From contig NW_026515516.1 of the NCBI RefSeq assembly GCF_014898815.1, positions 248,001-312,000 on the forward strand: DNA of 64,000 nt. The letters run 5' to 3'. The stretch's first letter is position 1. Each line of letters starts with the position of its first letter. A program made the position numbers and the translations under genes. The stretch comes from Panonychus citri (lineage: Eukaryota > Arthropoda > Arachnida > Trombidiformes > Tetranychidae). Below, piece after piece: positions 27,501-42,143 of the stretch. Under the pieces are notes generated by a model. That model searched no databases. It worked only from the letters and a program-made list of their open reading frames with translations, and was not told the origin of the DNA.

Positions 27501-30500
27501 GATAATTTTGAAAATTTTTAGTCTATGGAGTTTCAAAAATAACAATTTTTCTGATGAAAAAATCGATAATGATTTTTAATTATAATTAAGATAAAAAAAC
27601 CTCTTTAAAATTTTGCAAGAATTTTTCAAGGTATAATTTTTACATGATACTTGAACTAACTGTTGAAAAAATTTCGGACATAAACTTTTTGTTGTTTGAG
27701 TTTTAAGGCCAAAAAACGCGACTTATATCGAGAAAATCATATTTTTGCTCGCTAGAATCTTTATAGTTCGTTATTCGATTCAGATTTTTGCATGAAATTT
27801 TTTTCATGATCAGTCCAGAGACCTGATTACAACATAGTGAAAAAATTTCAACTCAATAGTTGAATCGATCTTAGTAACAAATAAAAACGCTACTGTCACT
27901 TTTTGTGCAAGATACTGTATGTAACTAGAAAGATGAAAAATTCATTGAGTTTCAGGGTAAAAGTTTTTAATAAGATGCTCACTGATCCATATTGTCTACA
28001 TGTAGAAAAGTTGAATTTCATGCAAGATAATATTTTCCTCTTAATATTTTTAGAATTTATGAATTCTGTATATTTATAACTTCCACTCATCAACAACAAC
28101 AACAACATCATCATCATCATCATCATTGTGTTCATGATAATCAGGGTAAGTTGTTATTGGAAAATTTCATTCGGATTTAAAGAAGAAGCTTAAGAAAAGT
28201 TTATCTTCCTCTCTCATATAATCAAACAATTCTGATAATGATCATGATGATACTCAAAAATTAATCACGATAATCATCATTATCAATAGTTGATGATGAT
28301 GATCATGATGATGTAGATATACTCAGATACTGAACTTGATTCATTTTATTTTCTTCTCTTTGAAAAAATTTTCCATCTCCATTGAGTATTAGATTCATTA
28401 TTATATCATGATAACATTGACTCTCTCCCATGAGATATTTACCTTTACTTTGATTCTCAATCATGATATCATCATGTTCAAAAATGAATTTTCTTCTTCT
28501 CATCATTGATCCTTTCATCTTCTACCCACTCACACCCAATCCCCATGAATGTAGCTCCTTATCCAATGTTAGAAAACATTATTATTATCTTCATCATACT
28601 TATCATCCTCTTCCTAATCATTTAGTGTACCAATAAGTTGAACAAGATGAATTTTTCTCTCTCTCTCGATTGAATGAAAAATTTGTCTCATCAACTTCTC
28701 TGATTACAGAAAAATTTACAATCCTGTTCACCATCAACATGAACTTTTCCTGATGGTGGGTGAACATGAGCATGAACAGCAAAATATTCACAGAAACATG
28801 TAAATTATTTGAACGAAAGTGTTTTTTAAGATTCAAATTTTTACTCTTTTTTCTCATTCTTGGTGGATTTTTCCTCTTCTCCTCATTCTATTATTTGTGT
28901 ACTTTCACCATGATTATGTTCATGATATTTTCTCATCATCATGGGGAAAAAAATTTGGAACTCAATCTTCTCCATCATCCTCTTTGTACTTTACTGTATT
29001 TATTACATTCACTTTATTAAATTGACTTTTTACAGGTTCAACTTTCCAGAACTTTTTCCACCTTCCACCAAGATAATTCAGTCTTCTATTCAATTGACAT
29101 GGAATTAGAAATTAACACACAACCAGATAGTAATATCACCACTGACATTATTAGAATTTTAGAGAAAAATTCAAATAAATGCTAATCAATCTATCCAATT
29201 CATTTATCGATAAATATTTCTCTCTTTCTCATGGTGAAAATTTCATTACCAAAGAATCAATTCTTTTAGAAAAAATTTTCCTTCTACTCAAATAAAAATC
29301 TTCTAAATCTAATTCAAAGATCATCATGAACATGATGATGATGATGAGTCTTCATAGTCTGATTTTTAAGAGGAAAACAATAAGGTGAGAAAAACGATTG
29401 ATGGAAAAAGTTAATTGATTTTTTTTGTTTCAACTTCTGAAAATAGAAAAGGTAAGAAAATCTGATTGGTTACATCATATTCTCAATTCAATATCATTAT
29501 CAGGTTATTGTTTCTTTACTTTGAGTAACTTGAAACTTTCATCTATTCTGAAAACAGATACAATTGTGATGATCAAGTTATCATCATGATTGAAATGAGC
29601 TTCAATCTAAAAGTAAAGGAGATTATCTTTCATGGTAAATTCTGGTTAACATTCAATACCCTCAGGGTGAAGATATTTTACCAATTCCAAGTAACATTGA
29701 ATATATTTTCATCTCTATTAATACTCTACATGTATTCACATAAGGATATCATGTATACTTGCTAGATAAGAGAGAAAATAAATTCGAAAATTAAATTTTT
29801 TTCTATTCTCTAATTCATCTATTGATACGTTCGTTGGTGATACCGATGAGAAATGGGAATAGGAATTAGATTCAATTTTGAGCCAATATTATCTCTCCCC
29901 TGATGTCGAGCTGAGTATCATTTTGATATCTAATGAAATTCTCATTAATTAATCAGCTTTTTTCCTCAAGATGAAGATTAAGTCCTTAATATTGAGAAGG
30001 CGGTAAGTGGGCGGTGGGAACGTTGTAGGTTCGAGGTTGAGTTTCAAGTGAATAAAATAACACAGAAAAATAAGATAAATGTTCACTAGTCGGGGAAAAA
30101 AATCTAATGAATATTATCAAGAGATTTGAGATCGACTCAGAATTGATGATAATCTTGATTAAGAATTTTTTTTCCTTCCCTTCCAGCTAATTAATTAATT
30201 AAAAGACAATCACATTCTAAAAAAGTGATTAGCTTCAACTCAACATTTACAGTAAACAAAAAGGTAAGGTTATCCGTGAAAATGAATCTTGATTATCTCT
30301 TGGTGTTTATATAAATATTAGAACCATGAACATGACTGAACAATCAATTACACGAAATAATGTCCATGTAAAAAGTAAATGGAAAGAAAAAAAAATTCGA
30401 ATCGTTTCTCTCTCTCTCTATTAGAACTTTTTTCACTCTCTTTTGTTTGGTCAATCGTCCACCCCCACCCTGCACTCTACTACTATCCCACCCTGATATA

Positions 30501-33500
30501 CTCATTTCATTCACAATATTGTCAACTGGTTAGATTGAAGATTACAAATGATTGATTATTATTACTATTTTCATGGTTATAATAATTGATGATTATCATT
30601 TCAATACAATAATGATAAAAATTGTTCATTCAATTTTCATCATTATCATCACCATGGTGAACATGATACAAAAACTAATCTCATCATCATTTAATCAATA
30701 TTTTCATATTAATATTTATTCAATTTCCCCTATTTTTAAACTTGTATTAATCATTTAAATGTATTTAATTCATTAATTTGATATTATTTAAAGCTAAATC
30801 ATTAAAGGGATTTTTTTGTAATTTAACTTTGACAATTTTCAAATGAATTTCATGATTAAACATTGAATCTTAATTCTTGAGTTTATCATGATTATCGTCA
30901 TTGTTTTTCAGTAATTATGATTCTTGAGCCTTACAAGAGGATGGGGAATGATTCATAGCCTAAAGATTATCATGTAAATTTATTAATATATATTCACCTT
31001 GGAAATTACAATTTCAATTGTAATGGGAAATATTATTTTACCCTGAGGTGTGTTTTCAATTGTCAACAATTTAGTTGAAATCACAATGAATATAATTATT
31101 AGTTGAATGCGAATATATAATGGAAGTTATTAATTAGAAAATAAATCAAATCCAATCAGTAAATTGTTGTAACAGATGATCAGACTAAAAGTATAATAAC
31201 AATACTTTGTTTCTGTTGATGACAATTATTAATTGTCTTCTATTGTTAATCATTTTGTTGATAATCAAAGTTGTTCATTCAAATTCAGATTTCTCATGTT
31301 TCAATCATTATGATTAATTTGATACTCTGTTTATGATGGAAGTTAATTGTTTCTCGATAATTAATTGATCAGGCAAAAAGTTTCATTCTAATAAAAATTG
31401 ACAGAATCAACAATCAACAAAAATAATGAGAGCAAAAGTTTTTAATCAACTCAAAGTTAGTTAACTAAAGATTCAATTCAAGTTAATCAGATTGGATTGG
31501 ATTGAAGCTTGTTGATTATTCTGGTAATTTAATCTGATTGTGTGAAAGGATTAAGTTTAAGGTGGTCAACATGATGGGAGAGGATTAAGATTAGTAAATT
31601 AAGTAATTACCTTGAGCTGTTGTTGTTGAACCGTTTTGATGTTGTTGGTCACCTTGAGTTGACCTTTGGTTAACTGGAGCTGGATCAAAGTTGAAACGAT
31701 TGTTACCTAATCTTGTGGCTGGATCACGAGTTGAGCCCATTTTACCGTTACCACCGATTCGATCTGAATCATCATTTGTTGTAGTACCACTTCGTCCTCT
31801 TAATCTATTAATACCACCCATGGTATGACCTCCACCCTCTCTACTGGCACTTTTGGTATGATGTTCACTACTTGCTCCTGATCTACCGCCACTGCCCATT
31901 CCACTTCCTCCTCCTACTCCCCCGGGTCCACCAGGCCCACCACCGGTTCCTGGACGTCTTTCAGGAAACCGAGCCGCACGGGGTTGTTCAATGGGCAGTA
32001 TACGGCGGCGTTTCTTTGGTAATTTGGCTCTGGCTTGAGTGTGAGAGTAAAACATTGCAAAATTTGAGACAATAACGGGAACCGGAAGCGCAATAGTAAG
32101 TACACCGGCAATGGCACAAAGAGCACCAACAAACATGCCAGCATAAGTTTTGGGAGCCATGTCACCATAACCAACGGTTGTCATGGTGACCAGTGCCCAC
32201 CAAAGTCCAAGAGGTATTGAATTAAAATCATTATCCGGATTATCTTGTATCCTTTCAGCATAATATACAAGAGAGGCAAAGATAACAATACCCAGAACCA
32301 GGAAGAAAACAAGTAAAAGCAGCTCACCGGCGGAAGCCTTAAAGGTTTGTATTAAAATTTTCAATCCCGCCGAGTGACGGGTTAACTTGAATAGCCTCAT
32401 GATACGAATGATTGAAAAAAATTCAAGTATATCCGCATTATCAAGGTGAGAGGCAAAATTTTGAAGTGCAAGGTCGAGATAAAATGAAAGGGTTGCAGTG
32501 AAATCGATAATGTTAATCGCCCCATGGGAAAAGTCCAATTTAGAAGGAGCGGAAAAAAATCGAACCAAAATCTCGATTGTAAACCAAGCATTGCAAACAC
32601 ATTCTATGTAGAAGAAGGCATCATGTGGGTTGGTATGGTGTTTATCGAGTACCCAGGCTTCCGTATTAACTGAGGTTCGAACTGTAATATTGTGGAAAAC
32701 GGGTACTCTCATGTTGGGATGAGTTTTAAGACAAAACGATAAAATAGAAACACAAATGAACAGAACGGAAGCAATTCCAATGACCTGAAAATTTGGGGAG
32801 AAATTTTGGAAATTGAAAGAGAGAAGAGAAATGTCAACTCAGGTCAATAATATTATCGATTTTGGGTTAGTAGTCTTTTCGTACCTTTGCTGGAAATGAT
32901 GAATAAGGTTCGTCAAAAAGTGACCATATCTTTGGCTTGACCCGCTGCCACCAGCTCATTGTACCATTAAGATAATCGTCTTCGAATCCAAATTTGGCCG
33001 CAATCTCTTCGTCCGTTGGTTTATCCGTGTCCAGGTCAAGTCGATCCAAAACCGCTAATGTATCTTGAGTATCTCTATGTGAAGTATAAGTCATCCAGCA
33101 ACAAGGTTCAACCTTTCAAGATTAATTGATAATCATTATTAGTTAGCTAATCCGATTGGATAATATTCACAATTAAGAGTAAAAGTTTTCCTTTTTTCTA
33201 ATGATTAAATTAATTGTTTGTTTATAAAATCAATGTCGTTGTAATACAATCAAATTAACTGGTCAACAATTGATTAGTAAATAAAATACAACAACTTAAC
33301 AGTTGAACAATTAACTTAATCTTGAATTCATTTCCTTTTCCTTGTTGAGAAACAACAATTAAGTTAATGATATAAATGAAAAAAAAAGCAAATCAAGATT
33401 CACAATCAATTGTCTCTTATTTGATGGTAATCATTTTATTGATTGATTAACAACAATTTCTTATTATCAACAAACAAATTAATCCAATATGATTAGTTAA

Positions 33501-35501
33501 AGTTAATGATGATTTACAAATGTAATGATAAGCAATTTATACAATCACAATATGTTGATAACTGTTATTTACAATTTGATGGTCATCATCATGTTATTTG
33601 TCTTGATTGTTTGATCACAATTTACTAATCACATTAATTGTAATGATAATAAATACTCAGAGCGAGAGAGATGGTGGCAGGATCATGATGATAATCATCA
33701 TCATGGTGAAAGGTCAATGAGTTTTATTTTTATCATAAATGAACAGAAACAAATAATCAGAATTAACTGTTATCATTAAATAGAAAGTGAAGATTTTTAC
33801 TTTCTGTTTCATGATCCTTGAAATTCAGATAATTCAGTAGACAATCATGTTCATGGTAATTCGTTGATCAGATCATTAAACCGAACGATTCATTTCGAAG
33901 ATTTTCAATTTTTGCCGCCTTATAACATTTTCGATTTAAAATGAGACAAATATTCATCTTCGAATATTTTCGAATATAACTTTTCGAATTCGATTGACTT
34001 TTTTTTCTATTCTTTCTTAAAATATCTATATGATTATACTTAATTCTCATTAAATTCAATTGTTGTTTGGAAATAATTTCAACTTTACACCTCTTAATCT
34101 ACTTTAATTCACTTCGATACTTAATTGTTCAAAAGAAACAAGAAGAAAATAACTAATTTAATCTCGTAATTCTTAATGTATTTTCATTCTCATCTCATCT
34201 TTACACTGGAAGAGGAAGAATGAGAAAAAGTTAAACGATAATCATGAAACGTTGAGTTTTCTGAATCAGGGAAGGGTGAAATAACAAAGTTCTAGAACAG
34301 TTCAAGTTGAACTTCGAGTTTGTTGATTGGTTTACATCAACTTTTGCTTATTTTCCTCGTTCCTTCCCTGGTCTCTTTGTACTTTTTATAATATCTTTCA
34401 GATGAATTTTCATCTTTTGATGTTATCAAAAGACAATCACCATTATCATTATGACAAACAATCAGCTCATCTTCAGTTGCTTTTATCATACAATACAAGT
34501 ACAAACTGTGGTAAGGTTATCATCTTATGTATAAATAAGATGATTATCATGCCTGAGGCGAGATCTTTTGTTTTCTGATGAATTTTCATTTTGGTTAGAT
34601 GAATGTTTCTCAAGGCGATTCTCATATAAACAATACCTGAAATGATGGCGATGATATTTCATGTTAGCATTGAATAGTTGTAGTAACAAAAAGCTAAGAC
34701 CTAAACTCATAAGACAAATATTAATACATTGATTATAACCATTGAGGCAAAGTCAAAGTGTTACCAAAGATCTGAAAAGCTTAACACTTATCATCATTAT
34801 CATCATGGTCTCATTGTCTGAATTGATTTATTTTCATGGTTACAAATACGAAACCTCATCATCATCCTCATCCTCATTATCCTTTTCTTTTCACCTACAA
34901 AAGATGAAAGATTCATTTTCTATCAGTTTCAGTTCCATCCTGATGTTTTTTCTTCCTCTCACTCTCATCAAGCTTTGAGTAAAATCCTTCTTAGAGAAGA
35001 CAAAACAAAACAAAAAAAGTTCCAAATTCATGTTCTAAGCTCAAATTAATCTCTTCCTCCATTTCACCGAAATTCACTTTCAAAGGTTGAAAAGATGGAA
35101 AAATTTCCACCATTAACAACTTAACCTTTTAAAATTTTCATCGAAATTCTTAATTTACTTTAATAGTTCAACACTCTAAACAATCAGAACTTATCACAAA
35201 GAAAACAACTGAGAAAATATCACAATTTAAGCTTCATGAATGTTTGATTATCCTTAGAATTAATCTTTCACAATTCATGATTTCCATTGTTCAATAAATA
35301 AAATTAATACAATCAACTAATTTGAATATAATCACATTCAGGTTACGATTTAATATTAATAGATTAAGTCATCCAATCATCCTAGAAATGGCTTTAACTA
35401 CACACTGGTCAGTATGAGCTTTTATGTTACTCTCTATGGTCATTAAAGGATGTTCATATTATATGATATCCTAATGGTCATCATCAAAACATTGCTTAGT
35501 T

Positions 35502-35538
<37 letters not shown>

Positions 35539-38500
35539 TCAGATTGACCAAATGTAGTAAATGGGAAATTAAGTTTACTTGACCAACCCCTATCCCTATC
35601 TAATACCCCACCCATTGTCCAGCTAAACACTTAGTTTACCTCCTCCAATTGTAATCTAACGGTATATTTGTTCAGGTAAATCAATAAACAACCAAATCAA
35701 CAGCCACACACAGAGTTTGTGTGCATTTGAATAATCAGCAAGATGAGATTAAAAAATTAGCTTAACCATTTAATACAATGAAAACTTAATCTAATTACAA
35801 ATAACTGTTATTATTATTAATGGTCAACAGTAGCAACAAGCAGAAAACTGACCAATCAAAGTTACTCTCTAATAATCAAATTGCTTGTTTTATGATTAAG
35901 TAATTACGGTTGTTATTACCTGATTACTGGTCAGTTAAGTAAAACAAACTAATATCAACACAGAAACATTTGATTATGTTGTTGTTGTGGTCAACTGTTT
36001 AGTTAACAGATTTAGTTGAGAGCTTGTGTGTCCAGTAACAATTGAAAAGATTATTTTTGATTAACCAAACTGACCACTAACTACCTTTACATTTATATAT
36101 ATTGAATACAAATTCTAATGGTCAGTAAGAAAATTATTATTGATCTGAAAATTTTCACCTTGATATCTGTATGGGTCAGTTTGCCTTCCCTGTTTACCTT
36201 CAATTGTATCATGGATTCTGGTTACTGACCATTTGTATATATAACATGATAATATTGTTACGGTAACATGTTGATTATCTTGACCATGCTCAGAGGTTTA
36301 TTATTGATTATATTTACTATTATTATGATTTAGTTTTTACAAGGGAATCAAATTTGACCAACAACAATTGACCATTAACAATAAGAGATGAGAAACATTT
36401 CTCACATTAACTTATCATTTTGTGATGATAATAATAACTGACCATTGGTTTCTAATCCTATTGAATAAAATTAACATTAATTAATTGGATAACCAAAAGA
36501 TTGAACAATCAGATTATCTTGTTGATTATCTCATTTAATTAACAGAGTTAATTGATTCTGTTAATCTTTTCATCGATTAAATTTTTCTTTTTACTCTCAA
36601 ACCCAAGATTAAATATCATAGAGATATAGTTAATCGACCATTAAATCAACTTTTACCTCTCAAATTATTCTAATAATTAGCTAATTGTCAAAATCTATTC
36701 CAAGTTATTGTTGTTAATCAAACTGGACATTCGTTTGCTTGTAACTACCGTTACAACTAATCAATAGTTGTAACAGTTATCAAGTTGATCTAATCAACAG
36801 TTGATTAATTGGTTACATCAATTGATTGGATTTTCTTTGTTTGGATCAATCAATCACTCACCTGATTTGAATCTAATCCCCAAAATTCAAGTTCCTCTTC
36901 AAACAATGGTCCACAAACGTCCGTTGGGTAATGAAGTTTTCCTGTTCGATAATAATTCAGAATCTGACCAAAGACTCCTGGGTGACGATCAAAAAAGTAT
37001 TCATTTAAAACTGGATCATAATTGGCTAAGGCATCCGTTAATCTGGATAACCGGGTTGCAGGAATTTTTTTCAGAGTCGCCTGAAAGGATTAGGATTAAA
37101 AGGATTAGCAGATTAATTTTGAAAGTTGCAAAAAAAAAATTCAACTTGTTCATTTCTCTCACTTTTCCTCCTTCTTCATTTGATACACAAAGATGACCAT
37201 TGAATTGTAACTAAGTGAATTAATTTATCTCTGAAATCATTTCAATTCTTATTCATTGAGTGAGTTACTTCCGCTTTCCGGTTTTCCTTAATCATGTTAA
37301 CCATCACCACACACAAACACACAAACAAATGATTGTATTCACTTGATTTAATTTTAATCATCTTCATTATCACAATACTGTAAATGATTTACTTTTATTT
37401 GCAAAGATGATCAACATTATTATGACAGTTTAATCACCTTAATGATTTACCAATAGGGTTATTATTATATATCAAAGGTAATCATCTAATCTGATTATTT
37501 ATCCTTTGGGTTAAATTGTTGATATAATGATGATAACAACAATAAAATGATCAACTTGAAGGTGAAATACAAAATCACCAAGTAATAAAAATAAAGGTAA
37601 TCATTTAACTTGGAAACTTTTTGTTTCTCTCTCTCTCAATGTTATTATTATTTTCTTGGGTGTGGATCTGTATTGTTTTAAGATGATAAAGAAGAAGAAG
37701 AAGAAAAAAAAGTTTTAATGTTGTGATGAAATTACCTGGTTGATGGGCCATTTGAGGTTCTTGTTTACCTTTAAATTACCTTTTTAAATAATTGGTAAAT
37801 TGTTGGTACTTTTTTTTTATTCTTCTCTGTTTATTATCTTCACCAACATGGAAAAGTTTCATTTTCATGGTGCTTTAAATCTGAGAACTCTTGAGTTTAT
37901 GCAAAAATCTAATGAATCTCAGGTAAATTTTGAGGGTTATCAGAATGATAGATGAACTTTTACCTGAGTAAATTATCATCTTCTGATGAGGTGAGAGTGG
38001 CATGTTATCACTCACCCACCGCTGAAAATTTCCACTTTCACTTTCGAGGTATTTTATTACCTCGAAAGCTTTTCCATCTTTGTCATCATGGTCTCTCTCT
38101 CTCTCTCACTGTTATCTTCATCTGATAATGTTTCCTTCTCTCACTCATTTTCTTCATGATTTTTCAGATGAAAACATGAACTTTCATCTGCATCATGTTT
38201 TATTTGTTTCTTTTTTTTCTGCTGATTCTCAATCTGTTTACCAATTCCATGAGCATTCAGAGTTTTTCCTACTTATTCCTATTACTTTACTTTTTAGGAT
38301 TCTTTTTTTTTCTCACTCCCACCAACCGAGGTCATAGAATTTTTTTCCCTCTCCCCTGATTCACCTAAATTCAATATGTATGCATGTATAAATCCATATG
38401 ATTGAGACCAGAATTTGAAGATTGAAATTTGCTGGGTATTCAAAATTATCTAATTCATGAAGACTCAGGTTACATGTAATGAAATAAACATTCACATGGA

Positions 38501-38972
38501 AACTTTATCACATACAAAACACACAGACAGAATCAACAATCAACATTATTCAGAGGAAATAAATTCATTCAACATTCCCTTTCCCATGAATCATGATGGT
38601 GATGATGATTATACAATGAACCAAGAAAACATCAAATGATTATTATCATCACACTTTTTACCAGACAAATGAAATTTTATTATTATAATTCTTATGATAA
38701 TTATATTCATGATGATAGATAATTTCACCATTGGTGTGACAATAACCTCAGGTATATAATCATGATAATGTAAAAGGTGAATCCTGGTAAAGAAAAGGGT
38801 GTCAGGTAAGTAAAAAGTTCACACCGATTGAAAAGTGGGAAAAATTGTCTACATGAATTTTGAAAGATTTTTTTTCAATTGTCAGGTAAACGAATAGGAA
38901 ATTGTAGGACAAGAAAATTTATTTATAATATGATGAACATGAGAACCATGATGATGAATATAATGATCAGGA

Positions 38973-39020
<48 letters not shown>

Positions 39021-42000
39021 TTTTTTTTCCTCTTCTTTTTTTTATAATGATGATGGAGAAGAAAAAAGTTCCGTTATTTTCTATGGTTATATTATTTACC
39101 TTTAGGGTTACCTAGACAAAGAAAATTTGAACAAAGATGGAGGTTGAGTAAGAGTAAATGGTAAGAATGCTTCAGGGTTTATTCTGAACTTTTGGTCGGA
39201 ACTTGATATAAGTATTCATTTTGTTCAGTTCTGTTCAGTAGTAACCTTTTTTTCCTCCTTCCTCCATAAATAAGATTGAGAAAGAAGACAAAAAGAAAGA
39301 GAATAACTTTCACTCTTATTCTCTTCCATATTATTAGTTTACATTCATCAGACTCATGAACCTGAATTTCTATGAACTTCATGATAATCATTATCAGAGA
39401 CTTATGGTTGATATGAGTGTGTGTTTGTAATGTTAAGTATCGAAGAGGAAACAAAATATATATTTGATTTTCTTATTCTTTCTGTCAGATCGTAGTGATT
39501 CTGATCATGATGATGACAAAAAAAAAGAAGATGAACTTAATCCGAATGATGGATTCATGGAAAACGGAAATAAGATTGAAAAGAGAACGAGAAAAAAACG
39601 GAAAATATTATTATTACATCTCGACTCAATTGTAATCATCATCATGTAAGTATGTTAGTTGATGTGAACATAATTTTCATTATCATCAGAACTTTTTTTT
39701 ATTAAATCAATCAAAAAATTTGACTGTCACTCTGATTAACATTATCTTGTTTACTGATTTCTGATTATTATATTATAGTAATTTGAATTGTCTAGATTTT
39801 GATGATAAATATAATCAAGAATCAGAATCTAAATGAAATGTTAATATTAATATAAGATGATGGTGACTAGATAATCATGATAATGAATCCGTTGAGTATT
39901 TACATCTATCATTGTTATGATATATTTCAACACATTCACCAATCAGAATGTCAATAAAATGAATGGTGTTGATGATTATGTTGATTGTATGGATGATGTA
40001 TTGTCAATGATCAAACTGATGAATATCATCATCTTCATTTTCATCTTCTTCTTCATCTAATCTTTGTTCATCCTCATCCTTTTGCTGACACACTGTGTGT
40101 GAGTCTCTCTCTCTCTCTCTCTCTCTGTAATATTATTGATTGGTGATTGGGATGTTTCATGCTGAAAGGTGGTAACCAAGAAGATGAGGATGCTGATGAT
40201 AGAAATGGAGGAAAAGGTTGTGATGGAAAAAGTAAACAAGAAGGTGTATCAACATAGTAATAGTATCTATGGAAAATTCAATGAGGAGCAAAGAAGATTT
40301 TTCTTCATCATCTTCCTCGAACTATTTTTCACTCTTCTCTAGTGTATTTGTAGTCAAAAAGGGGATGAAGACTTTGATGGAAATTCAACTAAGTTTGGGT
40401 GATAATAGTAACAGTAAAGGATGAGGATGAAAAAGGTAAGAGCTGCATAGAAATAGTTAGAGAAAAAATTGATGAAGTTAAACTTATGTTAAAAGTTTAT
40501 ATACTTTGGGCTCATGTGGTTGAGGTAAAAGATGAATGAAGGAAAAAGATGAGATTGAATGATGATGGAAAGTAAATCAGGTAGGAAAAGATGGGATAAT
40601 TGGAAGCCTTGGAGGTGATGATGAAGAAGAGAATGAAGATTGAACGTGAAAATTGATGAAGAAAAATAAAAGTATATCAACCAAAGTGATGGACATGTTA
40701 TTATATTTAACCAATTTTGTTTTTCTATCATCAAAATAACAATCAGTGGAAAAAAGTCTAAGGAAAACTATTGAGATAAATTCTGATTGTTCATCGATTG
40801 GATATGACCATTCAAGATTCTCATGTTGATGAACTTGTTGGTGAAAGCAAGAATCTGCATCTTGTCACAATTTTCGAGTCCATTTACAATGGTAATGGTC
40901 AATTCAATTGGATATAATTACTAATTCGAAATTCTTTATCCAGTTACTACTTATGAATTTCAAGGTCATGTTTTCTTTCATAGAGAGATCATTAAATGAC
41001 CTCTAAATGTGCTCTTCGGGGAATGACCACAATCGCCTTGAAATCATAAGGTAAAAAGCTTCATTTCTGTTAGTTCACTGGTCAAGTCTGACCTTCATAT
41101 GACTTTTTGTTTTTGGGATATTCAGGGGGACAGTAGAGTGAATAAAGAACATCCTGTATTTCCTATCCTGGTCGAGTTTCAAGGGATAAATTGGGAGTAA
41201 AACATGAAATTCTACTGAACAAATTTTTGGAAAATCCAAAGTGATTCTGTTCTTTTTTCACCTAATGATTAAAGTAACCTCTTCATCTTTCTTCCACTGA
41301 CCCAACCCTCTATTCTTCTCTTATTCTTGACCATTGTTTCCTTTTTTTCTGTTTCATTTCAACATCATCAGTCTCTCATCATTAATCTTTCCCTATTCCC
41401 AAGTCAATATGTAACTATCATTATTGTTGTTGTTTTGACTCGATTCATGAAAATATGAACTTACTCTTTGATGTCATTTCATCATCATCATTGACATCAA
41501 ACAAACAACATGGAACTCAGAACAACACCCAAAAAGCTCATCATCACCATTATCATCATTTCATTTTCTTCTTCATTTGATCATCTTGGAAAAGCTCTTC
41601 CATCATCCTACTCATCTTCTTTCTCATCATAACCAGTGGAAGATGTAAAAAACGAGTCCATTGTTGGTTTCCCATTATATTCATTCATCTTGACCATTCA
41701 TGGTGAAGGTGGAAAGAGGAGATAAGAAAAGAGAGAGAGAGAGAGAGAGAGAGAGAATCTTAATACTCACTCAGTCTATTGACCAAATCATCATTATCAT
41801 TATTTAGGTGATAATCATGATGAAAAACAAGGTAACATGAACAGAAAAAGTAAAAGGATTGAAATGAAACTCAATAGGAGTGGAAAAACTCACCCACCAA
41901 CATGATCCACTTTCCCATAGATTTCATTACTCAAAATAAGATGAAAACTTTTCCATCATCATTCAACTCTATTCATTATTAACTTTCTCATCATTTTCTT

Positions 42001-42112
42001 CATATCTTCATCTTTACTTTTCTTACTCCAGGCTAATTTTATCAAATGAAAAAAAGAGTTCAATATTATCGTAACAAAACTTTTTCTTCCTCTCATCATA
42101 ATCACTTTCCAT

Positions 42113-42143
<31 letters not shown>

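Larger units (their letters stand above)
7229..31610 (-). other. Shaw: Shaw intron 4, 24.4 kb, with repeats
   Basis: No coding exon of another gene is visible on either strand; the open frames here are short and made of GA, CT, ATG or A-rich simple sequence. It contains GA tracts (15064-15109, 21465-21527), a CT tract at about 7825-7849, a Tc1/mariner-like MITE at 27181-27917, and dense scattered words of the types CATGATGAT and AGAACTTTTTT. Confidence 0.7.

Noticed and set aside
29996..30040. GGTTCGAGG word suggesting a tRNA or SINE B-box
   Set aside because: The trailing CC of the B-box is missing and no A-box or stems are found at tRNA spacing.
36801..37196. Open frame of 131 codons on the plus strand
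   Set aside because: It is the antisense of Shaw exon 2, which has clear T1-domain homology on the minus strand.
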